Assembly (NCBI GenBank): GCA_036172665.1
Contig: CM069872.1
Location: forward strand, 43,634,101-43,698,100
DNA: 64,000 nucleotides
Direction of reading: 5' to 3'
Source: Prosopocoilus inquinatus
Lineage: Eukaryota > Arthropoda > Insecta > Coleoptera > Lucanidae
Of this stretch, positions 34,786 to 46,010 are shown piece after piece. Below the pieces are notes generated by a model. The model did no database searches. It was not told where the DNA came from and saw only the letters and a list, made by a program, of their open reading frames with translations. Each line of letters starts with the position of its first letter. Position 1 is the stretch's first letter. A program made the translations under genes and the position numbers.

Positions 34786-36123
34786 AATTTATGGTAATTG
34801 TTAAAATTTAATTATTTAATTAATTTAATTAAATCCACATGTTATTTTGTTTGTAACCTCTTCGTTATCGTACGAAATTTCCCTTATACTTGAATATATT
34901 TTGTTAATTAAATATTAGGATTTTTATTTGAACTATTATAAGGAAGGACTATTAAGAGAAAGGGATAAGGAGTGGACTGGAGACAATTTCCAAAAATATA
35001 ATTAAACGCCATTCGGGCAATTCGTAGAAGACGATTTGGAAATCGATTTCTGGCCTTCAATCCGAAAACCAGAACGCTACTAACAAAGAAAATTGAGATC
35101 CAAGTCTGTGCAGATTGTTTAAAGAATTGGTTACAAAGAGAAGTTACTTGGCTTGTTGGTTTTCTAGGTTTAATTATTAATGCGCGTGAAAGATTTTCCG
35201 TCTTCTTTTAATCTCTCACCCTTTTCCAACCTATATTCGCTCGTTTTATCCAATTATTTTTAAATTGCACAGAAATCTCATAACTGTAAATGTAAGAAAT
35301 AATCTGATGTTAAAAAATGCTTCAAAAATACTTTAAAAAGGAATTTATCCTTCCTTGTTAATCTGTTAAAAAACACATGGTATTTAGAGTGTGGGCAGAC
35401 TGTAGATAAATAATTTTCTGAGTTGTAGCCCCAAGTAGCTCGATGAAGAAGGGCGTGAACTATGAGCAAGCTGTGAATAACAATTGAGACAGTCAGAGTC
35501 TCGATTTCGCAATATTTTTACACAAAAAAAAACAGATTTAAATTATTCAAGTTACCACTATAAAATGGTAGTATAAATGTTGCAGATTCATTTTAGCATG
35601 TGTAAAATATTCTAAACAATCTTTAATTCAAATAAACACAGTCAGACTTGACTTTACATTATTACATTAATATCATAAAGATAAATGAAATTAAATTCGG
35701 AATAAAAATTAATAAGATTGTTTCAAGTAATAACTGGTCGAATTAATGTGTGAAATGATAATTTAATCAATCTACTCATATTCACTCGATTGTTCCGGCT
35801 CGTCTATGAATGTTATACACGTACGAGCCAACTACGTACAGAGGTCAAGGTAAAGAGCGGCTATCATCTACGCAGACGAGGTCCAGCTTCCCGTATTCTG
35901 AGTCATCAAGTATGAAAAATCGAAAGGAAGTGGTCGCAGATTGCGAGATTAGTTTATAATGAAAAGTAGAAGCTAAACGATTAATCTTATGATCAACAGC
36001 TTTAGATAAATATCGAACCAGTTGAAGATGAATTTTCCTAGTTCCTGTCTAGCAGAAATTTACGATATTAAAACACGCAGTCATACACCACAACCGCAGG
36101 GCAAATAAATTAGCAACTAAATC

Positions 36124-37292
36124 CGGACATTTGGGCGGCTAAATGGGCGCCGCTAGTAGGGCGCGACGTCGCTACGGCGCAAGTTCCCTAGGGCGCGAAG
36201 CGCTACGGCGCGAGTTTGTTTGTAAAGTGTTGTCAATTATCCCCTGATTACGTAGGTACAGTTGCGGCCCTTGAAAACTGGTACACTGAGAATGTCAATG
36301 TCAATTTCAATGTCAAAAATTCGTAATTTGGTAATGTGTAAATCAAACCTTCATGTATTAGTTTAATGTCAGTGTCAAATTTGACAAATTCGTAGAAGGA
36401 TTTAGAGTGAGCCGGAACATTGTAAGATTTCAAACGCCGAAACTGTACCATTGCGTTTTTTTTTCGTTGTAAATAAGGTTTTAATGACTTGTCTAAACAA
36501 CTGAACCATCTTGAATAGCAGATTTCAAATTTTAAAGTTGAAATGTTTAAAATACCATATCATTGCTTTCTGGTAGAAAAAAGTTCTGCTTGTGTTTCTT
36601 TTGTTTTTCTGTTAAATTCTATTATTTCCGTCGATATCGATATAACTTACTTTTCTGCTATAGTTAAAATATAACCAAATCATCTGAAAATCAAATGACT
36701 TCAAATTTCTGTCATTTCTGCACACATTTGCACTCACGGTTGATGTATTTTGACTTCTTCTTTATGATCTTTATGATCAGTAATTTTGAGCGATGTGAAC
36801 GAAAGAACAATGGTTGTAAACGTCGTATTCATACATCAGAAGGTATGATTGATAAAGAAATCCACTATCGTTCAACACGGTGTACTCCTGTTGTATCATA
36901 TAATGGGTAATTTTATTTTTTTTTAATTTGGAGTAAGCCATGATTTTGATAAAGGTTGTTAGCAATTCAGATAACGCAACTAAAATATTGATTGAAATCA
37001 TCAGATTGTCAGATAATTGAAATTGAATTTATTAAAGTCTGGTTCATTCATTAAAAGCTTACTTTAACTGTTGGTTTATAAAAGACTTTGCTTACCACAA
37101 TTAAAAATTTTAAAAATGACCTGTTATGTTAATTAAATAAAAATTATCATATTATCACATTATATATGTTTTCATTTTATTTGATTGTGGCGCCCTAGTG
37201 TCTTTGCGCCCTAGTGTTTTCACGCCTTAGTGAGCGCGTCTAGTCAGTTGCGCCCTATCGGCCGTGGCGTACCGGTCACGTCCTTTTGTCCG
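36124..37292 (+). mobile_element. GC-box-flanked element with FLYWCH-like remnant
   Basis: The left end reads cggacatttgggcgg...tagggcgcgacg with repeated gggcgc/cggcgc boxes. The right end, in reverse complement, reads cggacaaaaggacgtgaccg...gatagggcgc with the same boxes (gcgccctagtg repeated). The ends thus form degenerate inverted repeats of clustered short GC motifs in otherwise AT-rich DNA. Inside, near 36775-36890, the frame reads FERCERKNNGCKRRIHTSEG, close to the Cys-Cys part of FLYWCH zinc fingers, which occur in Mutator-like (MULE) elements. A MULE-type origin is inferred. No 9-bp duplication was seen. Confidence 0.45.
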
Positions 37293-38401
37293 TAACCGTT
37301 ACCAACAAGGTGAGAATTTATGCTAATCAGGATAAAGAGTTAGAAAAGTTCCTTACCTGGGCACAATGCGGAGATCACCTTGACTCTTATTCCCGTTGAA
37401 ACTAATCAGCTGCATTTCCGAGTATGTTAATCAAACACGAGGATGTCAACTTCTCTTTCGAAGGATTTGGATCCGTAACAAGAGAGACCATGAAAAGGGC
37501 GTCTTAAGACACATTCCTGGATACTAATATCTTGGACAATCCTCTGTTTTTTAAGATATTGAACCATTTTCCTTAGTGCGTTTTTTTTTTTGTAAATAAT
37601 TGAGATTATTTCGAACCTAAAACAACGAAATGTAATTAATTATTATTTAAGCTCTCCAAGCAGCCGACAATTTCATTTTTTCGAAAAAAAGCGTTCTTCT
37701 GTGTATTAAGCATTCATCCTCTAATCTCCAGTGAAAAATGACGAGCGAATTATCTGGAGTTTCGGCTTTTATCCACGGCCATAAAATCGAAGTACACCCA
37801 CTTCTGAACGCAATTGAAGGGATAGGAGGGGGATGTGATTTTAAACGGCGACGTGATATCGGAAAATTCGGTTTTAATCCTCCGATCGCGAAAGAGAATA
37901 GAACTTGGGACTTCCAATTTGCAATCTCGAATAGATTAACTCTAATAAATATGTATTTAGGTGATGCAATTATTACGTTTCGCGTTAAAGCGAAAATCAG
38001 AAATGAGTTGTGTTAATATTGTAAAACAAGCAGGGTTGTTTTAGTTTTGTCTTTGTCGGCGTAAATCACATGGCAAACATAAATTTACATTCGCCCAAAA
38101 TATTTCCGTGAGGTTTTCGTACGTTGCAGCTCGCGCGCCTGGCAATAAATTTTTATTACTGTTAAGTCCGTTTGCGAGAAGGAACAAAGGTTGGACGTGC
38201 CTTCGGTCCTGAATGCCGCACACATGTTGACGTTCGCAGGATTAGGGAGTCCTTACAGGCGAGCTTCGGGTATTACCGTTTCGTAATTTGTAACTGCTCT
38301 GTCCTTTGTTGTTAATCTGTTATTGATTGCCTAACGGCCGTTGTTACGTGGCGTTTTGTATTGTTCCGTTTTAAAACACTTTTTTTTTAATTTATGTACT
38401 G

Positions 38402-38840
38402 GGTGATTCCAAATAAGTGTCCGACCCGTTACTCACAGGTGGTACACAGAAAAAGAAAATCAACTATTTGCATAGTGCGTTTAATATCCGTAGTTTTTGA
38501 GACGAAATGCATTGAAGATTCAGATTTAAATTGGTTGATGTGCGTTATATAGTGTTATATAGTGTTACAAGAGCAACGAACTCGCTTGGAATAGAACGAA
38601 ACACTAGCGTTTACCTTGAAATTAAAGTGTAAAACGTTTTTATTTATGGCTTTCTGCGGAAAAAACATGCAATTCATTCATTCCAATTCGGACTTGCGTA
38701 TGTACACGTAAGAAACGAATCATGATTTCCATTTTGGATTCAAAGGAGGTTGATTCTTAAATGCCTCTGTTAGATTTATTTCTTGCAATTTCGTACTTGC
38801 ATGGCCCTAGTAAATACCTTGGTACTTATTCCGAATCACC
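38402..38840 (+). mobile_element. 439-bp inverted-repeat element
   Basis: Ends ggtgattccaaataagt and acttattccgaatcacc are reverse complements with two mismatches. The interior (38460-38700) is shared with 5017-5320, so the family is dispersed. It contains a small direct repeat, gttatatagtgttatatagt. It ends only about 135 bp upstream of the last alkaline phosphatase exon. Confidence 0.7.
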
Positions 38841-38975
38841 TTGTATTTGCCATAAAAACGTCCAATTGAATTTGAGGCCTGAAGATTTGAACTCCTCCTT
38901 TAATTATTTGAGGACTAAACTTAGGTTTTAGTTTGTACTACGTTAATTACAGCCAATCTTTGTGTTTGATTACAG

Positions 38976-39481
38976 GTCCGGATAGCAAAGTGTCTGATGT
39001 AGACGGTCAACCCTACACAACTATTCTCTATGGCAACGGTCCAGGTTATAGTAACCCCCGGGTTATCCCAATGAATTCCAGTTCAGTAAGCGAAGATCGC
39101 AACCAAGTTCACGGATCAGCGGTTCCTCGGCAATGGGCGACGCATGGTGGAGAAGACGTCCCTGTATACGCCCTCGGACCCTTGGCAACCACTTTGTTTA
39201 CAGGCACTTTCGATCAGAGCTACATCCCCCACGCGATTGCATACAGTGCGTGCTTAGGAGAGCATCGTTTGAGATGTCAGGGTCTTGACAACTACACAGC
39301 CCCCCAGGTGACGACTTGCGTAGCTCCGGAAGTATCAAGCGTCTCCGCCGGGGGCGGACCGGTCGTAATAGCAAGTAGCGTGATGGCAGACGACGGGGCC
39401 CGCACAAAATCCGGGTGTACTCCGGTCCTACCGCAGTTTTTGTGCATACTGCTATGCTGCTTGAAATTTGCGGTTACGTAA
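38976..39481 (+). CDS. alkaline phosphatase, terminal exon
   Basis: After the acceptor tttgattacag the reading continues in phase (Gly-Pro-Asp-Ser) for 167 codons to TAA. It includes YTTILYGNGPGY, VHGSAVPRQWATHGGEDVPV and YALGPLATTLFTGTFDQSYI. The THGGEDVPVYA motif supplies the zinc ligand equivalent to H432 of human placental enzyme. The C-terminus (QFLCILLCCLKF) is hydrophobic and short after a Gly/Ala/Ser-rich linker, as in GPI-anchored forms, so the product should sit on the outer plasma membrane. A Cys pair (YSACLGEHRLRC) precedes the linker. Some open codons before 38976 are intronic read-through and are excluded. Confidence 0.96.
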
Positions 39482-39866
39482 TACAACCCGCAATTCGTAC
39501 GGCTCGAGAGTGGCAGGGTATTAGTAGGATAATCACCCCCTATACGACTTAAACCAAAGTGATATTAATTAATGTGTAAACCTGTACATAACTTGGACTC
39601 CCCTTGGGGGAAGTTTGATCTGTTAGTGTGTACAAAACAAGCTTAATGAAATATCATGACCAAATTAAGTGGATTTAAATTAAATATGTTTAAAAAAGTT
39701 AATGCGAGACAGAGAGAAACGACACGCGCAATTAAACTTTCCAAAATACAAGCAGAAATGTGTAATTAACTAATTAATGTGCCACGAACACGCGGACGTT
39801 AAAGTTTCTTCTCGTTTAACACACCGTTGGATGTTATTTTCGAATTGTATGTTTGCAATTCAGAAA

Positions 39867-39872
39867 AATAAA
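39867..39872 (+). terminator. polyadenylation signal, alkaline phosphatase
   Basis: AATAAA lies 386 nt after the stop codon, in an AT-rich region without other features. It is a reasonable 3' end for the transcript; not confirmed by any other sign. Confidence 0.5.
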
Positions 39873-39899
39873 TTAATGGATTCAGTGAGCTTCATTTGA

Positions 39900-40360
39900 T
39901 TTTGTCTCCTCCCTCCTGACGTTTATTTATTTCAGAAGTTTTAAATTGTTTCAGCTTACGACTTGAAATCCTTTCACGTTTATTTTTATTTTTATTTGTT
40001 CAATTATTTATATATTATTTTCCACGTGAAGCTCTAGATAAAATAGAGAGGTAAGTACCAACTAAATCTAAAAATCAGCAACTGGCTGAGAAATGACCTT
40101 AACTATAATTGCTATTAATTTTCGTATGGTTCTTGCTCGTAAGAATTGGAGAAGATATGAAACAAATAATAAATAAATAATTATATTTGCGAAACATCAT
40201 GTAAGTTAATACATTATATTCTTAGTTCGTTCATAAAAGTATTTTTATTTGTTTCATTTCTTCTATAATTGCTATTTATAACAATTCCTTATTAATTGAA
40301 AAATTGAAGCTAAACATTTTTGGAAACATTCTTTAATCGAATATTTATTATACGTTGATT
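39900..40360. other. intergenic AT-rich stretch
   Basis: No gene or repeat recognised. Confidence 0.4.
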
Positions 40361-40363
40361 GCA

Positions 40364-42449
40364 GAGGCGGACCGTTAAATTTGGGGGCCCTGGGCTACTA
40401 TTGTCTGGAGCCCTAACCAATAAATATAAATTAACCCAAGTTTGGGTTTTCGATTTGTGACGATTGAATTTGTCGAAATCGATTTTACCCTTTTCTAAAT
40501 ATGAGAAATTATAGCCCAAAGACTTTTTTATTTTATTTGATGCACTACAAACAAACAAATCTAAAAGATGAAGATTATTACTTTTCTTGTGTTAAAAAAT
40601 AGTTCCCGCAATTACTATAAATTTGATTAAGAATTTCTTCTATTTAGTTCTTCAATATTTTGACAAGTGTGACATTTTCCCTGCAAGAATAAAATAAATT
40701 CAATGTTATTATAACATTCTATGAGTTGAATAACTTATTAAAGACATTTAAAGAGTAACTGTTCTACATTTTTTCGTTTATTTGATTACCACCAGGGAAG
40801 AGAATTCGGTTCTCTTGTTCCGCTAACAATGCGAAAATTTTGTACTCGGACTGTATTACGGCAAGGCCCACAATAATCTCTGCGAAATTGCATTGCACTC
40901 CTTCCCCTCTTACTCAACAAAAATTCGATGCACCGAAGCCATGGAAGGGTAATGGGAGCAAATAGCACATTCGTTGTAAAAAGCATCCAACTCTAAGTGT
41001 CCTGAATTCTTTTCCCTGATTATCACATTGTAATTCTTTGGTTAAATCACAGTTTATAGAAAGAATTGATACATAATTTAATTTTTCATCCGACATTGAT
41101 GTTCTTTATTAGTTTTCTGTATAAGTTACTCTAGAGAAGGATTGCTCCGCCTCACAGCTAGTGATTGGTAACAAATAAAAAAAAATTTTAATTATGTAGA
41201 CTTCGGGAAAACATCGACAAGCCACATGGAAACTGCCGTGTCGGTATTAACCGTTAATATCCAAATGGCAAAATGTATTTTGATTTTACCGACTACCGAC
41301 TGCCGACAGAGGCAACAATAAAAGGCAGAGCCGTACTTAACATTTACTGTTATTTAAAACATTGATATTTAATATTTTCTTTAAATCCAATAGTGTTGCC
41401 AGTACTGCCTTTACGCATGGGCCTTTTAAACCTGGGCCCAGGGCCGCGGGCTCAAAGGGGCACCGGTTGACTGCATATTAAGGGTAGAACAAAGAACTTT
41501 TGAATTTGTTATGAAACAAAAAAAAAATAATATTCACTAAAATGCAAGAAAGTTAATTTAATTTTGCGGAAGCTTATTTATGTAATTTCTGTACTTATAA
41601 TGACATTGTTCTATGATGAGTACCTACCAAAAATGACATTTTCAAAGAAATTGACTTTGAGGAAGTAATAGATGATTTTGCATAGTTATCAAAAACTTAC
41701 TTGTATCACAATAGATCTTCTTTTCATTTTTTGAACTGCTCTTTCCAATATTTTCTTCTTCATTTTTTCAAGTTCTTTTAGCTTTTATTCTGCATTCAAC
41801 AATATTGATCGTTAACGGCCAGCACCGTTTTATTTTAGATTATTTATTTTATTATTTTTATTTATTGATTGCGAAGTTAGCAGGCAGGTTTTTGTTCGTA
41901 AAGATGAAACGTTATTACAGAAAATTAGATTAAAATTGTTTTCACTGTTCATCAAGAGATGGCGCACCTGATTTGTCATTCCTATTACGTCTTGATACAG
42001 ATTTTTGTTCATTTTTTGAACTGTGCTTTTCAGTGTCTTTTTTTCTTATTTTTTTCAACATCTTTTGGTTTTTACTCTGCATCCAATAATATTGACTGAT
42101 TGAACCAAAAGCGCCAAGGGACCAGGACCAGAACCTGCTCCATTTTATTATCAAATAATTATTGTTACTACTGATCTCTCAGTGTAGGTACCACAAATAT
42201 TCACTTCTGTAAGGGGGTCCTCAAAACCAAAAGCGCCAGGGGGCACCACATGACTTAAGACGGCACTGAATGTTGAAAACCAACGATTTAAACTACACTT
42301 TATTTAGGTAGGAGAAAATTTTTTATAATTTGTTTCTTCAAAATTTTAAGTTAAAATATTTTAAATTGTTTTAACCGCATAGAGGGTCCTTTGATTGAAC
42401 GGGGCCCTGGGATGCAGCTCATAAAGACCATGCCTAAATCCGCCCCTGG
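40364..42449. mobile_element. nested hAT-like non-autonomous elements
   Basis: The left end cagaggcggaccgttaaatt and the right end, in reverse complement, caggggcggatttaggcatg share the CAGRGGCGG start common among hAT-type ends. Within it a second pair, ccagtactgcctttacgcat (41400) and the reverse complement cagtgccgtcttaagtcatg (ending 42267), suggests a nested element. Both pairs are followed inwards by gggccc- or ggcacc-rich sequence. Two divergent copies of a gaactg...cttttattctgcat segment (41725-41810 and 42010-42095) indicate an internal duplication. No transposase is recognisable. Confidence 0.45.
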
Positions 42450-42682
42450 TTGATTGGCTTACAAGTGCAAATTAAATAAATTTTAAAAATTTGTCAGTGA
42501 CAGGGAATGGTTCAAGCTAGAGTAGGGACATTGACATATATACATGCATACATGACATGCATGCATGACGGCAATGTTTTTCTTATGGGTTGACAGGCGA
42601 CAGCGTTGCCATTTTGCAACCAAGTGCGGAGCATCAGCCTGAGCTTCCACGTACTAAATTTGAACTAACATACAGAGACTTA
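42450..42682. other. short intergenic segment
   Basis: Contains a small catgcatacatgacatgcatg run near 42543-42566, otherwise nothing. Confidence 0.4.
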
Positions 42683-42809
42683 TGCCCGATTTCTTCACCT
42701 CTTGATAAATTTATCTGCCAGGTAATGTCCTCGGAAACCATTATCGATTCAATGGTTTCCAAGGATAATACCTGGCAAATCAATTTATCAGGAGGTGAAG
42801 AATCGGGCA
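42683..42809. mobile_element. foldback element, family B copy 1
   Basis: A 127-bp palindrome starts tgcccgatttcttcacctct and ends gaggtgaagaatcgggca, with inner complementary words ctgccaggtaatgtcctcgg / ggataatacctggca. A second copy with the same arms is at 59191-59315. The short open frames across it are palindrome artefacts. Confidence 0.85.
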
Positions 42810-42869
42810 TTTTACGCTTAACAAATTGCCAAACAAATGTACACTCACGTATTTTAGTAATTTCTCCAC

Positions 42870-43003
42870 TACAGATATTAAATTGCGACCTAATGCCTTC
42901 CGACTACTGCAACAGGTAGACAGATAAGCAATCGAAGAAGCAGGTAAACAAACACAAAATAAAAACATGAGATAAAATTCAGCACCTCTTTGTTTACCTT
43001 TGT
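42870..43003 (+). repeat. dispersed repeat, copy 2
   Basis: Matches 9816-9960, ending in ttgtttacct in both. Confidence 0.55.
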
Positions 43004-43653
43004 CTACCTTTAATGTATCTTATTTTACTTTGTGACAAATATTTGTTAATTATTGACAACTTCAATTAGTGTTAATTTGCAGTTCGCAGTTCCTATGAGG
43101 ATAATTGTTAGACACTTTAATTTAGGAAAGGAATTAAATATTTAGGTACTTTACTTGAATCTCTGAGCTCGACGTACGTAATCTCGCCAAATGCTAAGCT
43201 GATAACTCTTACTTAACTGGCTGGTAATTGCCGTCGCCATGTCCTGAGGGAAGAAATTAGGACGAATGCCAAAGTCCCTTCATAAAAATTTAATTCACAA
43301 TTTCCTTCCGGCTTAGATGGATTTAGGGATTAAGGAGTGAGTAAATGGATTTCCCGAGCATCCCCTGGACAACTGTTTGTGTGTTTGGGGCCTCCTCGGC
43401 ATGGGAGTAGCTCGTGAACTCCGCTGCAATCGACGCATCTGAAATTAGCATCTTCTCAAGTTTTATTATTGTTTTACATAAAAATTAATAAAAAAAAAGT
43501 TGAATACAATACAGATAAACTCAATTTCGTAAAATTGTCACATGTGCCATTTCAGAAATAACTGATTCAATTAAATAATCAAGTCGTTCCTGCTATAATC
43601 TGAAAAGTGACGTGAAATATTTATTTTAATCCATAAGAATAAATTTTAGTTCA
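43004..43653. promoter_or_regulatory. region upstream of the Ly6-type gene
   Basis: This 650-bp segment precedes the start codon and should contain the promoter. No convincing TATA box or initiator was found. 43230-43450 is more GC-rich than its surroundings and not part of any repeat I detected, which makes it the most likely regulatory segment (inference). Confidence 0.25.
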
Positions 43654-44222
43654 ATGTCTACCATAAGATTGAAATTTGCTTTTGCTACACTTATTATTGG
43701 TACGTTTATGCCTTTTACTGGTGAGTTTGTTATTAGTTATTTCGTCAAATTCTTTTCATTTTTTTTTTTTGTTACAATAGACAATTTGAGGTGCCTTTCA
43801 TGCGAGAACATAGGCTCTGGTCCTTGTTTTGATTCAAAAAACAACTTGCCCATCCTCTTATGCTGCAAAATAGCCAAGAGTTGCTATGTTAGAAGAGGAC
43901 CAGGTGCAAGCGAGTTTCTGTGAAGTTAATTTGATACACAGTCGCTTTGCTTTTAGCTTCTTCCGATGTTTTTCCCACACGGGTGGATGCAATTAGTAGG
44001 GGGTGCTGCAACTATGAAAATAACGAGACAGATTGCCACACTAACAGATTATTTGGATATTCCAATACAACAATCATGTACAAATGCCCGTTCGATCTAT
44101 GCAACTTCAGAAACTCTAAGGACGACGAGGGTAATTCGCTTTGGCAAGTTGCAAATAGGCCTTGCCAATTTATTAACTTCATGTTACCAGCTTTTCTCAT
44201 GATAATTGCGAAACTACTTTAA
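43654..44222 (+). CDS. Ly6/uPAR-domain GPI-anchored protein, three exons
   Basis: The spliced model is 43654-43720, 43781-43903 and 43957-44222, joined through introns of 60 and 53 nt with gt...ag ends (tactg|gtgagt, acaatag|; ccag|gtgcaa, ttttag|). It gives 151 residues. An N-terminal hydrophobic signal (about 1-22) is followed by LRCLSC at 25-30. Further cysteines are at 38, 50, 51, 57, 80, 81, 90, 107 and 112, and the closing YKCPFDLCN motif is diagnostic of the three-finger Ly6 fold. Residues 133-151 form a hydrophobic tail suited to GPI attachment. Two N-glycosylation sequons (86-88, 100-102) are visible. Insect proteins of this class act at the cell surface in septate junctions, signalling or sleep regulation; which applies here cannot be told. 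Confidence 0.88.
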
Positions 44223-44340
44223 AATAATTTATTATAACCAAAACTTCCATAATATTTCGGGTCATACTAGTGAGGTTTATGTGGTGAAACGAATGGAATC
44301 ATACATTTCGTTTAGGTTTCTAAAATTAAGTTCTTATTTG

Positions 44341-44346
44341 AATAAA
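44341..44346 (+). terminator. polyadenylation signal, Ly6-type gene
   Basis: AATAAA occurs 119 nt after the stop codon and before any repeat, a suitable 3' end. Confidence 0.6.
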
Positions 44347-44464
44347 AAATCTGCGTGTTTTATACTTTTCTATTTTCTTTTTTAAAATCGGTAATATTTG
44401 TTGCTAACGACGGTTGTTTGTGGAGGTAAATACGAGGTGCCGCACAAAAGTTAAAAAGCAGGCA

Positions 44465-45240
44465 ATTATTTTTAACCAAAGTAGTCACCATTGCCGTCAA
44501 CGTCGCGTTTCCAGTGCTTTTCCCATGAAAAGGAGCAAACCTGGAAGTCGACTGAAGTAAGCGCCTTTCGGACTCCCTGTGATTATACCTGAAATTCTTT
44601 GATGGTGTTGAATCTACGTCTCTTAAGTTTAAATTTCATCTTCGGAAACATGAAAAGGTTGCGCGCTGCCAGTACCGGCGAGGATGATGAATGGGGACAA
44701 CATACATGCTGTTTATTGTTTATCTTTTCGGTCAAAAAATGTCATCGCAGTGGAAGCGGGTGAAGAATAATCGTGATACACAAATCAATATTAGTTTCTT
44801 CACATCTCCAGTCGTTTAATCCGAACATTTTCTTTCAGCCGTCGCCAGTGCCACCTCAAAGCACTTTGGTAGTACACATTGTAGAAGGTTTGACCACTTG
44901 GGGTGAGGCAAACTTATGACGGACAGTTCATGAATACCAAAAAAAAAATACCAACATTGACTTCACATTGTTGCGAACTTGACGGTTTGGTGATTGCAGC
45001 TTGGTTTCTTGGATCGTAAACATGCCGCCCGTTCAGTACAGTTTAGTTCATCGGAAAAAGTGCGTTGGCAAATCCCGACATCCCGACGACATTCCTGTGG
45101 CTACTGCCACATCGTTGTCGAACGATTTGCCTTCTGTCCTGAAGGATGATTTCGCGAACACTAGGAAAGTAGACTTCAAAGGATCCATGACCTTGCTTGA
45201 AACGTATAAACCACTCAAAAGTTCTGATTTTTTTTAAAGC
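44465..45240 (-). pseudogene. mariner-type transposase pseudogene
   Basis: Minus-strand reading from about 45240 downwards starts RTFEWFIRFKQGHGSFEV, the end of the mariner helix-turn-helix ('FEWFKRFKEGR.S'). After a deletion comes HELSVISLPHPKWSNLLQCV followed by LPKCFEVALA, matching 'HHEF.P.GQTVN..YY..VL..LR'. The C-terminal part reads FRRXNLNLRDVDSTPSKNF / TIKEFQV (about 44590-44650) and SWEKHWKRDVDGNGDYFG (about 44480-44535), matching 'W.KRW..CI...G.YFEG'. The central catalytic block is missing or scrambled, so it is inactive. It begins about 240 bp 3' of the Ly6-type gene and is convergent with it. Confidence 0.65.
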
Positions 45241-46010
45241 CCAAAAGTCGTTGTACTCTGATAGACAACGGAACCACCTGGTACGAATTTTGCCTGCCGC
45301 AGTTCGACGGTCGAGTAGGCTTCCCTTCGTGCTTATTTGTTTTGGGTGCGGTTTTCCATCGCATTGCAAGGTGGCGAGACGGTCGTACGCTATTCTTTTC
45401 TCTGCCAGCCACGTGGTGTAATAGGCGAGCCATTTTTCACATTCTTATCGAAACCAGTTGGGTTTTAAAACAAAGTTTTCGTTGGATTTGGTTACCCTAC
45501 TGTTCCTTGTGGATATTCTCGTTCCACTAGATATTTCCTCGTTGTTGGAGGGGTCGTCGTCTTTCGGATTTTGGTGAACGTGGATTTTAACATCCTTTTC
45601 GGAGTTTGCTCTTTGGAATAAGGTGTCTTCCTTTCTGTGATCTGCTTGTTTTCCACGTGCGTTTATCTTTCACGATCGTTAATTTTTGTTTGGTTATTTC
45701 CCTTTTGACAACTGGCAAGGGGCAGAGGTACCACCGGCAGTTTGACGCCGGGTGTTCACCCCGCCTTAACCTCATGCGTCACGTTTGAGCTCCAACAGCG
45801 TTGCCTCCTCCGTTGCTGTAAAGGAGTAGGAGATATTGCCGCCTACGATCCGTTTCGTCGCAGCCATCCCTTTCGTCTTTCATCCTTTCTGCAACATAGT
45901 CTTCGGGAGAACGACCGACCCTGCTTCAGTGATACGGTAGGTTGCGGATTGGAGCAGGCCCATTCGTTTCTTTCACGGATCGAAACACGCTAAGCGCTCC
46001 TCTTGTCGTG
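45241..46010 (-). other. GC-richer block, possible transposon ORF remnant
   Basis: Compared with its surroundings this block has clearly higher GC and several 60-110-codon frames on both strands. The first 180 bp may be the N-terminus of the mariner pseudogene (minus frame continues to 45369). Beyond that a minus frame with EHPASNCRWYLCPL near 45720 hints at a knuckle-like Cys/His motif of a retroelement ORF1, but this is weak. No host gene recognised. Confidence 0.25.

Larger units (their letters stand above)
30273..38975 (+). other. alkaline phosphatase intron, 8.7 kb
   Basis: Bounded by gtaagt and gattacag with matching phase. Mobile-element remnants inside are listed separately. 30273-30900, 32650-33500, 34420-36120 and 37300-38400 hold no gene I can support. 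The 92-codon frame near 37738-38016 has a plausible composition but no recognised family or splice context. Confidence 0.85.

Noticed and set aside
38933..38975. Upstream extension of the last alkaline phosphatase exon, including an ATG
   Set aside because: The acceptor at 38975 and phase agreement with the previous exon show these codons are intron.
43721..43780. Reading straight through the first Ly6 intron
   Set aside because: The frame is open by chance; gtgagt...ttacaatag borders and the signal-peptide-to-LRCLSC join support splicing.
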